Of a stretch of 64,000 nucleotides of DNA, positions 42,787-54,480 are shown piece by piece. The translations under genes were made by a program, and so were the position numbers. The notes under the pieces were generated by a model. The model did no database searches, had not been told where the DNA came from, and saw only the letters and a program-made list of their open reading frames with translations. The first letter of the stretch is position 1; the number at the start of each line of letters is the position of its first letter. Source of the DNA: Hyphomicrobiales bacterium. GTDB lineage: Bacteria > Pseudomonadota > Alphaproteobacteria > Rhizobiales > Beijerinckiaceae. The stretch covers positions 62,001 to 126,000 of the forward strand of contig JADJVD010000002.1 of NCBI GenBank assembly GCA_016716745.1, in the 5' to 3' direction.

Positions 42787-45045
42787 ATGGGGAACGAGCC
42801 GGATCGCGAGAGTCCGCGCGCGCAGGGCGCGAGGCTGGTCGACGTGCTGACGCCGGTGGCGGTGGACACGGCGTGGTCCTACCGCGTCCCGCCGGGGCTC
42901 GACCTCGCGCCGGGCGATTTCGTCGACGTTCCGCTCGGAACCCGCGAGACGACGGGCGTCGTCTGGAAGGTCGAGCGGCTCGACGGGGCGGGGCGCAACA
43001 ATCTGAAGCTCGTGACGGGCAAGCGCGATCTGCCGCCGCTGTCGGCCAATCTGCGCCGCTTCGTCGACTGGATCGCGAGCTGGACGCTCGCCCCGCGCGG
43101 CCTCGTGCTGCGCATGGCGACGCGCGCGCCGGAGGCGGCGGGGCCTGAGCCGGTGCGCATGGGCGTGCGCCTCGCCGGGCCGCCGCCGGCGCGCATGACG
43201 CCGGCGCGCGCCCGCGTTCTGACTGCCGCGCAGGAAGGCTTCGCCAAGCCGAAAAGCGCGCTCGCCGCCGAGGCCGGATGCAGCACGGGCGTGATCGACG
43301 GCCTGATCGACGAAGGCGCGCTGGAGGCGGTGGCGCTGCCGCCCGACTCCGTGGCGCAGGCGCTCGATCCCGACCATGCGGCCTTCGCGCTCGAAGAGGC
43401 GCAGCGCCGCGCCGCCGACGAGCTGCGCGCCCGCGTCGCCGAGCGCGCCTTCTCCGTGTCGCTGCTCGACGGCGTCACCGGATCGGGCAAGACGGAGGTC
43501 TATTTCGAGGCGATCGCGCAGGCGATCCGCGAGGGGCGGCAGACGCTGGTGATGCTGCCCGAGATCGCGCTCACCGCGCAGTTTCTCGACCGCTTCTCCG
43601 CCCGCTTCGGCGCGCGGCCGGCGGAGTGGCATTCGGGCGTCGCGCAGCGCAAGCGCGCGCGCATCTGGCAGGGCGTCGCGGATGGCAGCGTGAAGGTCGT
43701 CGCCGGCGCCCGCTCGACCCTGTTTCTGCCCTTCGCCGATCTCGGCCTCGTCGTCGTCGACGAGGAGCACGAGGGCGCCTACAAGCAGGAGGACGGCGTC
43801 GCCTATCACGCGCGCGACATGGCGGTGGTGCGCGCGCGCATCGAGGGCGCGGCCTGCGCGCTCGCCTCGGCCACGCCCTCCATCGAGACGCGCGTCAACG
43901 CGCTGTCGGGGCGTTACCGTCATCTCGTGCTTCCTGCGCGCGTCGGCGGGCGGGCGCTGCCCGAGCTTGCGGCCGTCGATCTGCGCCGCGAGGCCGCGCC
44001 GCGCGGGCAATGGCTGTCGCCGCGCCTGGTGCGCGCGGTGGAGGAGACGGTGGCCAATGGCGAGCAGGCGCTGCTGTTCCTCAACCGGCGCGGCTATGCG
44101 CCGCTGACGCTGTGCCGCGCCTGCGGGCACCGCTTCCAGTGCCCGAACTGCACGGCCTGGCTGGTCGACCATCGCTTCCGCCGCGCGCTGGTGTGCCACC
44201 ATTGCGGCCATATCGAGCGGCGGCCGAACGAATGCCCGGTGTGCGAGGAGGTCGATTCGCTGACCGCCTGCGGGCCGGGCGTGGAGCGCCTCGCCGAGGA
44301 GGTGGCGACGCGCTTTCCGCAGGCGCGCGCGGTGGTGCTGTCGTCCGACTTTCCCGGCGGAACGGAGCGGCTGAAGCGCGAGCTGGAGGAGGTGGCGCGA
44401 GGCGCCTTCGACATCGTCATCGGCACGCAGCTCGTCGCCAAGGGCCACAACTTTCCCAGGCTCACGCTGACCGGCGTCGTCGACGCCGATGTCGGCTTGT
44501 CCAATGGCGATCCGCGCGCGGCCGAGCGCACCTTCCAGTTGTTGCAGCAGGTGACGGGACGCGCCGGGCGCGGCGACAGGCCGGGGCGCGGCCTGTTGCA
44601 AACCTGGCAGCCGGATCATCCCGTGATGCGCGCGCTGCTCTCGGGTGACGCCGAACGCTTCTACGCGGAGGAGACGGAGGCGCGCGAGCGCGCCGGGCTG
44701 CCGCCCTTCGGCCGGCTCGCCGCGCTGATCGTCTCGGGCGACGACCGCGCGAGCGCGGAGGCGCACGCCCGCGCGCTGGCGCGCGCCGCGCACGAGCTGC
44801 CGCCCGCGTCGCGCTGGCGCGTCGCGGCGCTATCGTCGCTGCCTGCGCCGGACGAAATCGTCGTGCTCGGCCCCGCCGAGGCGCCGATCGCCGTGGTGCG
44901 CGGGCGCCATCGCTTCCGGCTGCTGGCGCGCGCGCCGAAGAGCGCCGACCTGCAAGACTTTCTGCGCGCGTGGCTCGCCGCCGCGCCGAAGCCGCGCGGC
45001 GGCGTGCGCGTCGATGTCGACGTGGAGCCGACGAGCTTTTTCTGA
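42787..45045 (+). CDS. priA: Primosomal replication restart helicase PriA
   Basis: 752-residue superfamily 2 helicase that restarts stalled forks. It has the N-terminal 3'-binding domain (VDVLTPVAVDTAWSYRVP), Walker A GVTGSGKTEVY, Walker B VVDEEHEGAYKQ and the helicase motif ATPSIETR. An eight-cysteine zinc region follows (CRACGHRFQCPNC through CPVCEEVDSLTACG), then the motif GTQLVAKGHNFP. ATG 42787 is used; an in-frame GTG at 42746 is possible. It stands alone, 38 bp after the MoeA fusion, and converges with the EEP-family gene. Confidence 0.96.
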   Translation: MGNEPDRESPRAQGARLVDVLTPVAVDTAWSYRVPPGLDLAPGDFVDVPLGTRETTGVVWKVERLDGAGRNNLKLVTGKRDLPPLSANLRRFVDWIASWTLAPRGLVLRMATRAPEAAGPEPVRMGVRLAGPPPARMTPARARVLTAAQEGFAKPKSALAAEAGCSTGVIDGLIDEGALEAVALPPDSVAQALDPDHAAFALEEAQRRAADELRARVAERAFSVSLLDGVTGSGKTEVYFEAIAQAIREGRQTLVMLPEIALTAQFLDRFSARFGARPAEWHSGVAQRKRARIWQGVADGSVKVVAGARSTLFLPFADLGLVVVDEEHEGAYKQEDGVAYHARDMAVVRARIEGAACALASATPSIETRVNALSGRYRHLVLPARVGGRALPELAAVDLRREAAPRGQWLSPRLVRAVEETVANGEQALLFLNRRGYAPLTLCRACGHRFQCPNCTAWLVDHRFRRALVCHHCGHIERRPNECPVCEEVDSLTACGPGVERLAEEVATRFPQARAVVLSSDFPGGTERLKRELEEVARGAFDIVIGTQLVAKGHNFPRLTLTGVVDADVGLSNGDPRAAERTFQLLQQVTGRAGRGDRPGRGLLQTWQPDHPVMRALLSGDAERFYAEETEARERAGLPPFGRLAALIVSGDDRASAEAHARALARAAHELPPASRWRVAALSSLPAPDEIVVLGPAEAPIAVVRGRHRFRLLARAPKSADLQDFLRAWLAAAPKPRGGVRVDVDVEPTSFF

Positions 45046-45050
45046 CGCGC

Positions 45051-45890
45051 TCAATCCAGCGTCACGACAACCGGCTGGTGATCCGACACTTGCGTGTCGA
45101 CGTCGTAGTCGATGCGCCGCAGGCGCGGGGCGAGATCGCGGGTGAGGAACACGAAGTCGCAGCAATGCGGCTCGCCGTAGCGCTGGTCGTGCACGCAGAA
45201 GGAATGGGGATGCGGCGCGTCGCCCGTCTTCACGCGCCATGCGTCGAGAAGCGGCTCGGCCGCCTCGAACGGCGATTCGATCAGCGCCTTGGCCGGATCG
45301 TCCGGCTTCATGTTGAAGTCGCCGGCGAGGATCGCCGCGCGCGTCTCCGGGAACGGCGCGAACGGCCCCGGCAGCGGCGCGGGCGCATGGCCTGCGCGGC
45401 TCGAGGCCTGCTCGTGCGCGGCGCGAATGCTGCCGGCCTGCGCCATGCGCAGCTCGGTCGAGAAATACTCCAGATGCGTCGTCATCACGCGCAGCGGACC
45501 GAAGGGCGCCGAGACCGTCGCCTCGATCAGGACGCGCGGCATGTTGGAGACGCGCTGGCCGAACCACGGCAGCGCATGGCGAATGACGCGCTGCACGGGC
45601 AGGCGCGACAGGATCATGTTGCCGAAGCGTTTGCGCCCGCCGTCCTCGCGCGGCAGATCGACCGCGATCCCCTCGATTGGTTGGTAGCCCGGCAGCAGCG
45701 CGGCGATCTCGGCGAAGCCGTCGCGACCCTCGAGCCCCTGCAGATCGTCGAAGCCGGCGGCGACCTCCTGCAGGCAGATCACGTCGAAATCCGCCATGCC
45801 GCGCGCATGATCGAGAATGCGCGCGAAGTCGTGGCGCCGGTCGACGCCGAGGCCCCACTGGATGTTCCACGTCAGCAGCGTGAAGCTCAT
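45051..45890 (-). CDS. Endonuclease/exonuclease/phosphatase (EEP) family hydrolase
   Basis: 279-residue cytoplasmic enzyme with the EEP active-site set: LTWNIQWG near the start, ICLQEVAAGFDDLQ, the mid-chain THLEYFS, GDFNMKP and the terminal SDHQPVVVTL. Metal-dependent hydrolysis of a phosphodiester or phosphomonoester is expected. Its ATG overlaps the ugpE stop (ATGA), so it is part of the importer operon, in the place where other bacteria have the glycerophosphodiesterase UgpQ. It may act on imported glycerophosphodiesters (inference). Nuclease activity is the alternative. Confidence 0.85.
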   Translation of the reverse strand: MSFTLLTWNIQWGLGVDRRHDFARILDHARGMADFDVICLQEVAAGFDDLQGLEGRDGFAEIAALLPGYQPIEGIAVDLPREDGGRKRFGNMILSRLPVQRVIRHALPWFGQRVSNMPRVLIEATVSAPFGPLRVMTTHLEYFSTELRMAQAGSIRAAHEQASSRAGHAPAPLPGPFAPFPETRAAILAGDFNMKPDDPAKALIESPFEAAEPLLDAWRVKTGDAPHPHSFCVHDQRYGEPHCCDFVFLTRDLAPRLRRIDYDVDTQVSDHQPVVVTLD

Positions 45891-46720
45891 CGGATGCCGG
45901 CCCGCATGAAGCTCTGCACGAATTGCCGCTGGAACAGCAGGAAGGCGACGAGCAAGGGCGCGGCCGAGATCAGCGTCGCGGTGCAGATCACCGACCAGTC
46001 GATGCCCTGATCGACGCCGGCGAAGATCTGCAAGCCCACCGTGAGCGGACGCGCCTCGACCGAGTTGGTGACGATCAGCGGCCAGAGGAAGTTGTTCCAG
46101 TGGTGCGAGATCGAGACCAGCGCGTAGGCGATGTAGACGGGCTTTGCGAGCGGGATGTAGACGCGCCAGAGGGTCTGCAACGGGCTCGCGCCCTCGACGC
46201 GCGCGGCGTCGTCGAGCTCCTTCGGCACGCTCTTGAAGGTCTGCCGCAAGAGGAAGACGCCGAAGGCCGAGGCGGCATAGGGCAGGGCGATGCCGGGCGC
46301 GGTGTCGACGAGATCGAGCTTCGTCATCGTGCGGTAGTTCTCGACGATCAGCACGTCCGGCATGATCATGAGCTGCACCAGCACCAGCGCGAAGGCGACC
46401 CCGGCGCCGAAGAAGTCGTATCGCGCAAAGCCATAGGCGGCGAGCGTGCACAGCACGAGCTGGCAGGCGAGCACGAAGCTCACATAGACGAAGGTGTTGA
46501 CCATGTAGCGCCCGAAGGGCGCGGCCTCGAGCACGCGGGAAAAATTCTCCAGCGTCAGCGGCGCGTTCCAGACGAAGCGCGTCGAGAACTCCTGCGGATG
46601 GAACGCCGTCCACACCGCATAGGCGAGCGGCGCGATCCAGATCAGCGCGAGCAGCCAGGCGCCCGCCGTCTCCAGCGTGAGGGCGAGGCCGCGAGGGGCG
46701 TAGACGTCGGCGCGCTGCAT
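45887..46720 (-). CDS. ugpE: ABC transporter permease, UgpE type
   Basis: 277-residue inner-membrane permease with six predicted helices and the coupling loop EAA-like LDDAARVEGASPLQTLWRVY. Expected to form a heterodimer with the next-upstream permease for import of sn-glycerol 3-phosphate or its diesters. Conserved opening LLALIWIAPLAYAVWTAFHP is typical of the sugar/UgpE branch. It lies 5 bp after ugpA and overlaps the EEP hydrolase start. Assignment to glycerol-3-phosphate rather than another sugar rests on whole-operon similarity. Confidence 0.88.
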   Translation of the reverse strand: MQRADVYAPRGLALTLETAGAWLLALIWIAPLAYAVWTAFHPQEFSTRFVWNAPLTLENFSRVLEAAPFGRYMVNTFVYVSFVLACQLVLCTLAAYGFARYDFFGAGVAFALVLVQLMIMPDVLIVENYRTMTKLDLVDTAPGIALPYAASAFGVFLLRQTFKSVPKELDDAARVEGASPLQTLWRVYIPLAKPVYIAYALVSISHHWNNFLWPLIVTNSVEARPLTVGLQIFAGVDQGIDWSVICTATLISAAPLLVAFLLFQRQFVQSFMRAGIR

Positions 46721-46725
46721 GGCCC

Positions 46726-47604
46726 TCACCGGTAATGCGCGCGGCGTTCGATCACGCCGAACTGGATCGCGGCGATGAGCGCGAGCACGACGAGCAGCAC
46801 GACGGTGAGCGCCGCCGCATAGGCCGTGTCCCAGAATTTGAAGCCGACCTCGTAGATGTAATAGAGCAGCAGCGTCGTCGCATTGTCCGGCCCGCCATGC
46901 GTCAGCACGAACACATGGTCGACCATGCGGAAGGCGTTGATCGCGGCGTTGACGAAGACGAACAGCGTCGTCGGCATCAACAGCGGCCATTGCACGCGGC
47001 GGAAGTAAGTCCAGCGCGAGGCGCCCTCGAGCGAGGCGGCCTCGGCGAGCGTCGGCGGAATCTGCTGCAGGGCGGCGAGATAGAAGATCATGAAGAAGCC
47101 CGCCTCCTTCCACACCGCAACGACGATGACGCAGAACAGCGCGGTCTGGTCCGAGCCGAGCCACGGCCAGGGCTGGGCGCCGAACAGGCCGCGGATCTGG
47201 TCGAGCAGACCGTAGGAGGGCGTGAAGAAGAACAGCCAGATATTCGCGACCGCGATCATCGGCAGGATGGTCGGCGTGAAATAGGCCATGCGTAGCGCGG
47301 TCTGGCCTTTCAGGCGGTCGTTGACCCACACCGCCATCAAGAGCGCCAGCGCGATCGACAGCGGCACTGTGCCGAGCGCGAAGATCAGATTGTTCCACGC
47401 CGCCTTCCAGAACACCGGGTCGGACAGCATGTGCTGATAATTGTCCGGCCCGACGAAACGCGCCGGGCGCTTGCCCTTCGGCGTCGACCAGAAACTGTCG
47501 ACGAAGGTGGCGAGCGCCGGCCAGTGCGTGAACAGCGCCAGAAACGCCATCGCCGGCAGCACCAGCAGCCAGCCGGTGACGTGATGGGAGAGACGGCGGG
47601 TCAT
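46726..47604 (-). CDS. ugpA: ABC transporter permease, UgpA type
   Basis: 292-residue permease with six helices, opening with GWLLVLPAMAFLALFTHWPA. The coupling loop is LAEAASLEGASRWTYFRRVQ. Conserved UgpA features include the early FVGPDNYQHML and the late DHVFVLTHGGPDNATTLLL. It pairs with UgpE. The gap to the binding-protein gene before it is 199 bp and contains two palindromic repeats, which could lower permease expression relative to the binding protein. Confidence 0.9.
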   Translation of the reverse strand: MTRRLSHHVTGWLLVLPAMAFLALFTHWPALATFVDSFWSTPKGKRPARFVGPDNYQHMLSDPVFWKAAWNNLIFALGTVPLSIALALLMAVWVNDRLKGQTALRMAYFTPTILPMIAVANIWLFFFTPSYGLLDQIRGLFGAQPWPWLGSDQTALFCVIVVAVWKEAGFFMIFYLAALQQIPPTLAEAASLEGASRWTYFRRVQWPLLMPTTLFVFVNAAINAFRMVDHVFVLTHGGPDNATTLLLYYIYEVGFKFWDTAYAAALTVVLLVVLALIAAIQFGVIERRAHYR

Positions 47605-47651
47605 GCGCAAGGCGCGCCCGCCCCGGCTCTGCGAGCGAGTCTTCCCCTGTC

Positions 47652-47743
47652 CGTCATTGCGAGCGCAGCGAAGCAATCCATTCGCCGGGGCGCTCGACGC
47701 CCGGCCTGGTTTGCTTCGTCGACTCCGCCTTCTCGCAATGACG
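47652..47743. repeat. REP-like palindrome, CGTCATTGCGAG type
   Basis: The ends CGTCATTGCGAG and CTCGCAATGACG are perfect 12-bp inverted copies, with further pairing inside (GCGAAGCAA against TTTGCTTCG). This kind of element is scattered through many alphaproteobacterial genomes. It sits between ugpB and ugpA. Confidence 0.8.
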
Positions 47744-47766
47744 GGGGCGCCTCGGCTCTTGCGTTT

Positions 47767-47792
47767 CCCTCTCCCCGCGGGCGGGGAGAGGG
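47767..47792. repeat. Short perfect palindrome, CCCTCTCCCCGC type
   Basis: CCCTCTCCCCGC and GCGGGGAGAGGG form a 12-bp perfect stem with a 2-base loop, 11 bp after the ugpB stop. There is no T-tract in the direction of transcription, so it looks like an mRNA-stabilising or dispersed element rather than a strong terminator. Confidence 0.75.
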
Positions 47793-47803
47793 CGCGGATG
47801 CCG

Positions 47804-49102
47804 TCACTTGTAGTCCTTCAGGATGCGCATCGCCTCGGTCTGCGCCTCCTTCAGCGCGACGGCCGGCGGCTTGGCGCCGGTGATGGCGGCCTGCAACGCG
47901 TCGTTGAAGACCTTCGTCACGCGCTGGTTGTCGTGGGTGGAGAATTCGGCCACCGCGTGTTTCAACTGGTCGCGCGCCACGGCAGCCTGCGGGAAGCCGG
48001 CGACATAGTCCTTCATCGCCGGCGTCTCCCACGCATCCGGGCGCACCGCGACATAGCCGGTGTCGGCGCCCCATTTGGCGGCGCGCTCGGGCGTGGTGAT
48101 CCACTTGATGAACTTGAAGGCGGCCTCCTGCTCGGCGGGCTTGGCCTTCTTGAAGATGTAGAAGTTGCCGCCGCCCGTCGGCGAGCCGGGCTTCTTGCCG
48201 GAGGGCAGCATGGCGACGCCGAAGGGGAATTTGGCGTTGGTGCGGACATTGGTGAGATTGCCCGTCGTCGTCCACATCATCGCGATCTTGCGCTCGAAGA
48301 AGTCCTTCGGCGTGGTGCCCCATTCGGTGACGCCGGGAGGATGCACCTTGTGCTTCTGCGCAAGGTCGATCCAGTACTGCAGCGCCTCGACGACGCCCGG
48401 CGCGTCGAGCGCGACCTCGTTGCCGGCCGCGTTCATCAGGATCGCGTCGGCCTGCGTCGTCAGGCCCTGGAACAGCCAGTAGGGGAAGCCGGAGGAGGGG
48501 ATCTGGATGCCCCATTGCGTCACGTTGCCGGAGGCGTCGCGCTTGGTCAGCTTCTGCGCGAACTCGACCTGCTCGGCCCATGTCCGCGGCGGCTTCTCGG
48601 GGTCGAGGCCGGCTTCCTTGAAGGCCTCCTTGTTCCAGTAGAGCACGACGGTCGAGCGCTGGAAGGGCACGCCCCAGGTCTTGCCGCCGGTCTGGCTGTT
48701 CTGCATGAAGGCCGGGTAGAAGCTCTTCAGCCACGCCTTGTCGTCGTCGGTCTTGACGAAGTCGTCGATCGGCACGATCGCGTCTTCGTCGATCAGCGTG
48801 AACATGTCGGTCGACAGCAGCACGGACGTGACCGGCGGATTGCCGGCCTTGTGTGCGGTCAGCGCCTTGACGATCGTCTCCTGATAGGAGCCGGCATAGA
48901 TCGGCTTCACGGCGACGGACGCCTCTTTCTGGAAGTCGGCGGCGTAGGCGTCGATCAGCTTGGTGATCGGCCCGCCGACGGCGACCGGATAGAAGAACGA
49001 GATTTCGGAGGCGGCCTGCGCCAGCGCCAGCGAGGACGCGCCCGCCGTCGCCGCGCCGAGGCCGATCGCGCCCGCGCCGCCGATGAATTGACGCCTGTCC
49101 AT
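47804..49102 (-). CDS. ugpB: Periplasmic solute-binding protein, UgpB type
   Basis: 432-residue extracellular solute-binding protein with a signal peptide of twin-arginine character (MDRRQFIGGAGAIGLGAA, ending SLALAQA). The mature protein has UgpB-like segments ISFFYPVAVGGPITKLID, YAGSYQETIVKAL, GVPFQRSTVVLYWNKEAF and FKFIKWITTPERAAKW. It would bind sn-glycerol 3-phosphate or glycerophosphodiesters. It lies 14 bp after the ATPase gene and is followed by two palindromes before the permeases. Confidence 0.92.
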   Translation of the reverse strand: MDRRQFIGGAGAIGLGAATAGASSLALAQAASEISFFYPVAVGGPITKLIDAYAADFQKEASVAVKPIYAGSYQETIVKALTAHKAGNPPVTSVLLSTDMFTLIDEDAIVPIDDFVKTDDDKAWLKSFYPAFMQNSQTGGKTWGVPFQRSTVVLYWNKEAFKEAGLDPEKPPRTWAEQVEFAQKLTKRDASGNVTQWGIQIPSSGFPYWLFQGLTTQADAILMNAAGNEVALDAPGVVEALQYWIDLAQKHKVHPPGVTEWGTTPKDFFERKIAMMWTTTGNLTNVRTNAKFPFGVAMLPSGKKPGSPTGGGNFYIFKKAKPAEQEAAFKFIKWITTPERAAKWGADTGYVAVRPDAWETPAMKDYVAGFPQAAVARDQLKHAVAEFSTHDNQRVTKVFNDALQAAITGAKPPAVALKEAQTEAMRILKDYK

Positions 49103-49116
49103 AGTCGCTCTCCCTT

Positions 49117-50160
49117 TCAGCCGATGCGCGCGCCCTGCGCGCCGGAAAACCATTGCAGCGCCGCCCTGTCGACCGCGATGCGGATGTCGTCGCCGGGCCT
49201 GGCCGCGCTCGCGCCGGGGCAGCGCACCAGCACGGCGCGGCCGTCGACGCGCGCCTCGATCAGCGTGTCGGCGCCGAGATATTCGGCCGCCGCCACCGTG
49301 GCGCGCACGCCTTCGGCGGCGAGCCGCGCGCGCTCCGGCCGGAAGCCGACATGCGTGTCCTCGCCGGCGCCTTCGGGCGCGGCGTCGCGCCATTCCGGCG
49401 CGAGCGCGATGGGAAGCACGTTGGTCGGCGGCGTGCCGATGAAGCGGGCGGCGAAGACGGTGGCGGGCGTGGCGTAAAGCGCGGCCGGAGGGCCGTCCTG
49501 CTCGATGCGGCCGGCGTTCATCAGGATGATGCGGTCGGCCATCGTCATCGCCTCGACCTGATCGTGCGTGACGTAGAGCATGGTCATGCCGAGCCGCTTC
49601 TGCAGCGCGCGGATCTCGCGGCGCATCTCGGCGCGCAGCTGCGCGTCGAGGTTGGAGAGCGGCTCGTCCATCAGGCACACCGGCGCCTCGGCGACGATGG
49701 CGCGGCCGAGCGCGACGCGCTGCTGCTGGCCGCCGGAGAGCTGCGAGGGACTGCGGTCGAGATAGGGGCCGAGGCCGAGCAGATCGCAGGCGTGGCCGAG
49801 CCGGCGCTTCATCTCGTCGGCGCCGGCCTTGCGCACGCGCAGGCCGAACAGGATGTTCTCGCGCACGTCGAGATGGGGAAACAGCGCGTAGCTCTGGAAC
49901 ACCATGGCGACGCCGCGCGCGGCGGGCGGGGCGTCGGTCACGTCGCGGCCGTCGATGAAGATGCGGCCCTGCGAGACCGGCTCGAGCCCGGCGATCATGC
50001 GCAGCGTCGTCGACTTGCCGCAGCCGGACGGCCCGAGAAGCGCGACGAAATCGCCCTGCGCCGCCTCGAAGCTGACCTCATGCACGGCGGTCGCGTCGCC
50101 GAAGGATTTCGTCACCTTGTCGAGGCGGATATGCGCGCGATCGCCCGGTCCAGCAGACAT
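49117..50160 (-). CDS. ugpC: ABC transporter ATP-binding protein, UgpC type
   Basis: 347-residue ATPase with Walker A GPSGCGKSTTLR, Q-loop FQSYALFPH, signature LSGGQQQRVALGRA, Walker B LMDEPLSNLD and switch VTHDQVEAM. A C-terminal TOBE-like regulatory region follows from about residue 240, as in MalK and UgpC. ATG 50160 (MSAGPG) is used; the longer frame to 50211 would run through the candidate Pho box. First gene of the importer operon in this arrangement (C-B-A-E). Confidence 0.92.
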   Translation of the reverse strand: MSAGPGDRAHIRLDKVTKSFGDATAVHEVSFEAAQGDFVALLGPSGCGKSTTLRMIAGLEPVSQGRIFIDGRDVTDAPPAARGVAMVFQSYALFPHLDVRENILFGLRVRKAGADEMKRRLGHACDLLGLGPYLDRSPSQLSGGQQQRVALGRAIVAEAPVCLMDEPLSNLDAQLRAEMRREIRALQKRLGMTMLYVTHDQVEAMTMADRIILMNAGRIEQDGPPAALYATPATVFAARFIGTPPTNVLPIALAPEWRDAAPEGAGEDTHVGFRPERARLAAEGVRATVAAAEYLGADTLIEARVDGRAVLVRCPGASAARPGDDIRIAVDRAALQWFSGAQGARIG

Positions 50161-50193
50161 GCCTGTTCGACGTCCTCCCCGACGGCGATCACT

Positions 50194-50211
50194 GAGGCAG
50201 GCATATGACAA
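50194..50211 (-). promoter_or_regulatory. Candidate Pho box upstream of ugpC
   Basis: On the minus strand TTGTCAT, four bases, then CTGCCTC matches the Pho-box plan of two CTGTCAT repeats 11 bp apart (6 of 7 and 4 of 7). It ends 34 bp before the ugpC ATG. ugp operons are PhoB-controlled in Escherichia coli. The second repeat is weak. Confidence 0.4.
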
Positions 50212-50246
50212 TCGGACGACGGCCGGCGCAAGCTCCGATCATGCGC

Positions 50247-50273
50247 AAAGCCCGGGGTCGATGGCCCCGGGCT
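50247..50273 (-). terminator. Probable intrinsic terminator after secA
   Basis: AGCCCGGGG and CCCCGGGCT form a 9-bp perfect stem with a 7-base loop. On the minus strand it is followed by TTTGCG, a short T-run. It begins 34 bp past the secA stop. The short T-tract leaves strength uncertain. Confidence 0.65.
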
Positions 50274-50306
50274 CCTCGGTTCACAGGCAAAGCTGGCGGC
50301 GCGGCC

Positions 50307-53062
<2,756 letters not shown>

Positions 53063-53397
53063 CCAAACCTCGCTGATGGCGCGGGGCTCCGGGCGGACGC
53101 CCGGAACGCGCGCCGGCGCCGCCGGAGCCGCGCGACGCGAGGCCCGGCCCGGACGCTGACGGCCGTCGGCCGTCGGATGTGGGGAAGCGGGCTCGGCCGC
53201 CGGTTCGCCGGAAAGCGCCGAAAAGACGGGCGAGAGATAAGGACGCCCCCCCGCGATGTCAACGAAACAGGCCCGCCGGGGCGCTGCGGCCATTGGCGGG
53301 GCGCCGCGCGCTTGATCCCGGCGCGGGTTCGGCGCAAACCCGCCGCAATTGCGCGGGAAGACGCGCGAGACGATTCTCTCCTGAACGGATGTCGCCG
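53063..53397. other. Divergent intergenic region, secA and parvulin gene
   Basis: 335 bp between the divergent starts of secA and the PpiC gene. It must contain both promoters. I see no convincing -35/-10 pair, no RNA gene and no coding frame with family signatures. Confidence 0.5.
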
Positions 53398-54291
53398 ATG
53401 AACAGGATTTTCCGCCGGTCCTCCCGCCTCGCCGGCGTCGCCGCCCTCGCGCTGGCGGCCGGCCTGTCGCTCGCCCCGGCCTTGTCCCCTGCCTTGGCCA
53501 AGACGCTGGCCACGATCGACGGCGCCGAGATCACCGACGAGGACGCCAGGATCGCCGCAGAGGACCTCGGGCCGATCCTGCCGCAGGGTCTGCAGGGCGC
53601 CCAGCGCGACGCCTATCTGGTCGACTATCTGGTCGACGCCAGGCTCGTCGCCCGCCAGGCCGAAAAGGAGAAGTTCGCCGAGGGCGCCGATTTCGAGCGC
53701 CGGCTCGCCTTCGCCCGCCAGAAGATCATCATGGAGGCCAAGCTCGCCAAGGTCGCCAAGGAGGCGGTGAGCGAGGAGGCGATGCGCAAGGTCTACGACG
53801 ATGCGCTGAAAGCCCAGAAGCCGGAGGAGGAGGTGAACGCCCGCCACATCCTCGTGCCGACCGAGGACGAGGCCAAGGCGGCGCTGAAGCGCGTCAAGGG
53901 CGGCGAGGATTTCGCCAAGGTGGCCGACGAGGTGTCGAAGGACCCCGGCTCCAAGGGCGGCGATCTCGGCTGGTTCACCAAGGACAAGATGGTGAAGGAG
54001 TTCGCCGAGGTCGCGTTCAAGATCGAGAAGGGGCAGATCTCCGACCCGGTGAAGAGCCAGTTCGGCTGGCACATCATCAAGGTCGAGGACAAGCGCCAGA
54101 AGCCGTTCCCGACCTACGATCAGGTGAAGGACCAGATCGAGCGCTACGTCGTGCAGAAGGCGCAGGCCGACCTGATCATGAAGCTGCGCGCCGAAGCCAA
54201 GATCGAGCGCAAGGACGAACCGAAGGCCGAAGAGGCCAAGCCCGGTGAAGCCAAGCCGGGCGACAAGCCGGCCGAGCCGAAGAAGAACTGA
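53398..54291 (+). CDS. Periplasmic parvulin-type peptidyl-prolyl isomerase
   Basis: 297-residue exported chaperone/isomerase. A Sec signal peptide (MNRIFRRSSRLAGV..., ending LSPALAK) is followed by a helical SurA/PrsA-like N-terminal region. The parvulin domain runs from about residue 143 (ARHILVPTEDEAKAAL) through SKDPGSKGGDLGWF to FGWHIIKVED. The tail is a lysine/glutamate/proline repeat. An alternative ATG lies at 53389. Pairing with divergent secA fits a role in folding exported proteins. Confidence 0.92.
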   Translation: MNRIFRRSSRLAGVAALALAAGLSLAPALSPALAKTLATIDGAEITDEDARIAAEDLGPILPQGLQGAQRDAYLVDYLVDARLVARQAEKEKFAEGADFERRLAFARQKIIMEAKLAKVAKEAVSEEAMRKVYDDALKAQKPEEEVNARHILVPTEDEAKAALKRVKGGEDFAKVADEVSKDPGSKGGDLGWFTKDKMVKEFAEVAFKIEKGQISDPVKSQFGWHIIKVEDKRQKPFPTYDQVKDQIERYVVQKAQADLIMKLRAEAKIERKDEPKAEEAKPGEAKPGDKPAEPKKN

Positions 54292-54300
54292 GGGGCCGCT

Positions 54301-54410
54301 GTCATCCCCGGCGGCGGCGCAGCCGCCGGGAAGGGGATCCACATCGAGGGCGCGTCGGCGGGGAGCGGGTCTGGATTCCCTTCCCCTCGCTTCGCTCGGC
54401 CGGGAATGAC
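54301..54410. repeat. Dispersed palindromic repeat, GTCATCCCCGGC type
   Basis: The ends GTCATCCCCGGC and GCCGGGAATGAC are inverted copies with one mismatch, 110 bp overall, with an inner hairpin CGGCGGC/GCCGCCG just inside the left end. It begins 10 bp after the PpiC stop, so the inner hairpin may also end that transcript. Confidence 0.7.
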
Positions 54411-54480
54411 AGGGCCGCCCCTTGACGAATCCGCGGGCGCGCCGTTGGAAGGGGCGCTGCGTCGCACGAGGCCTCTTCCC

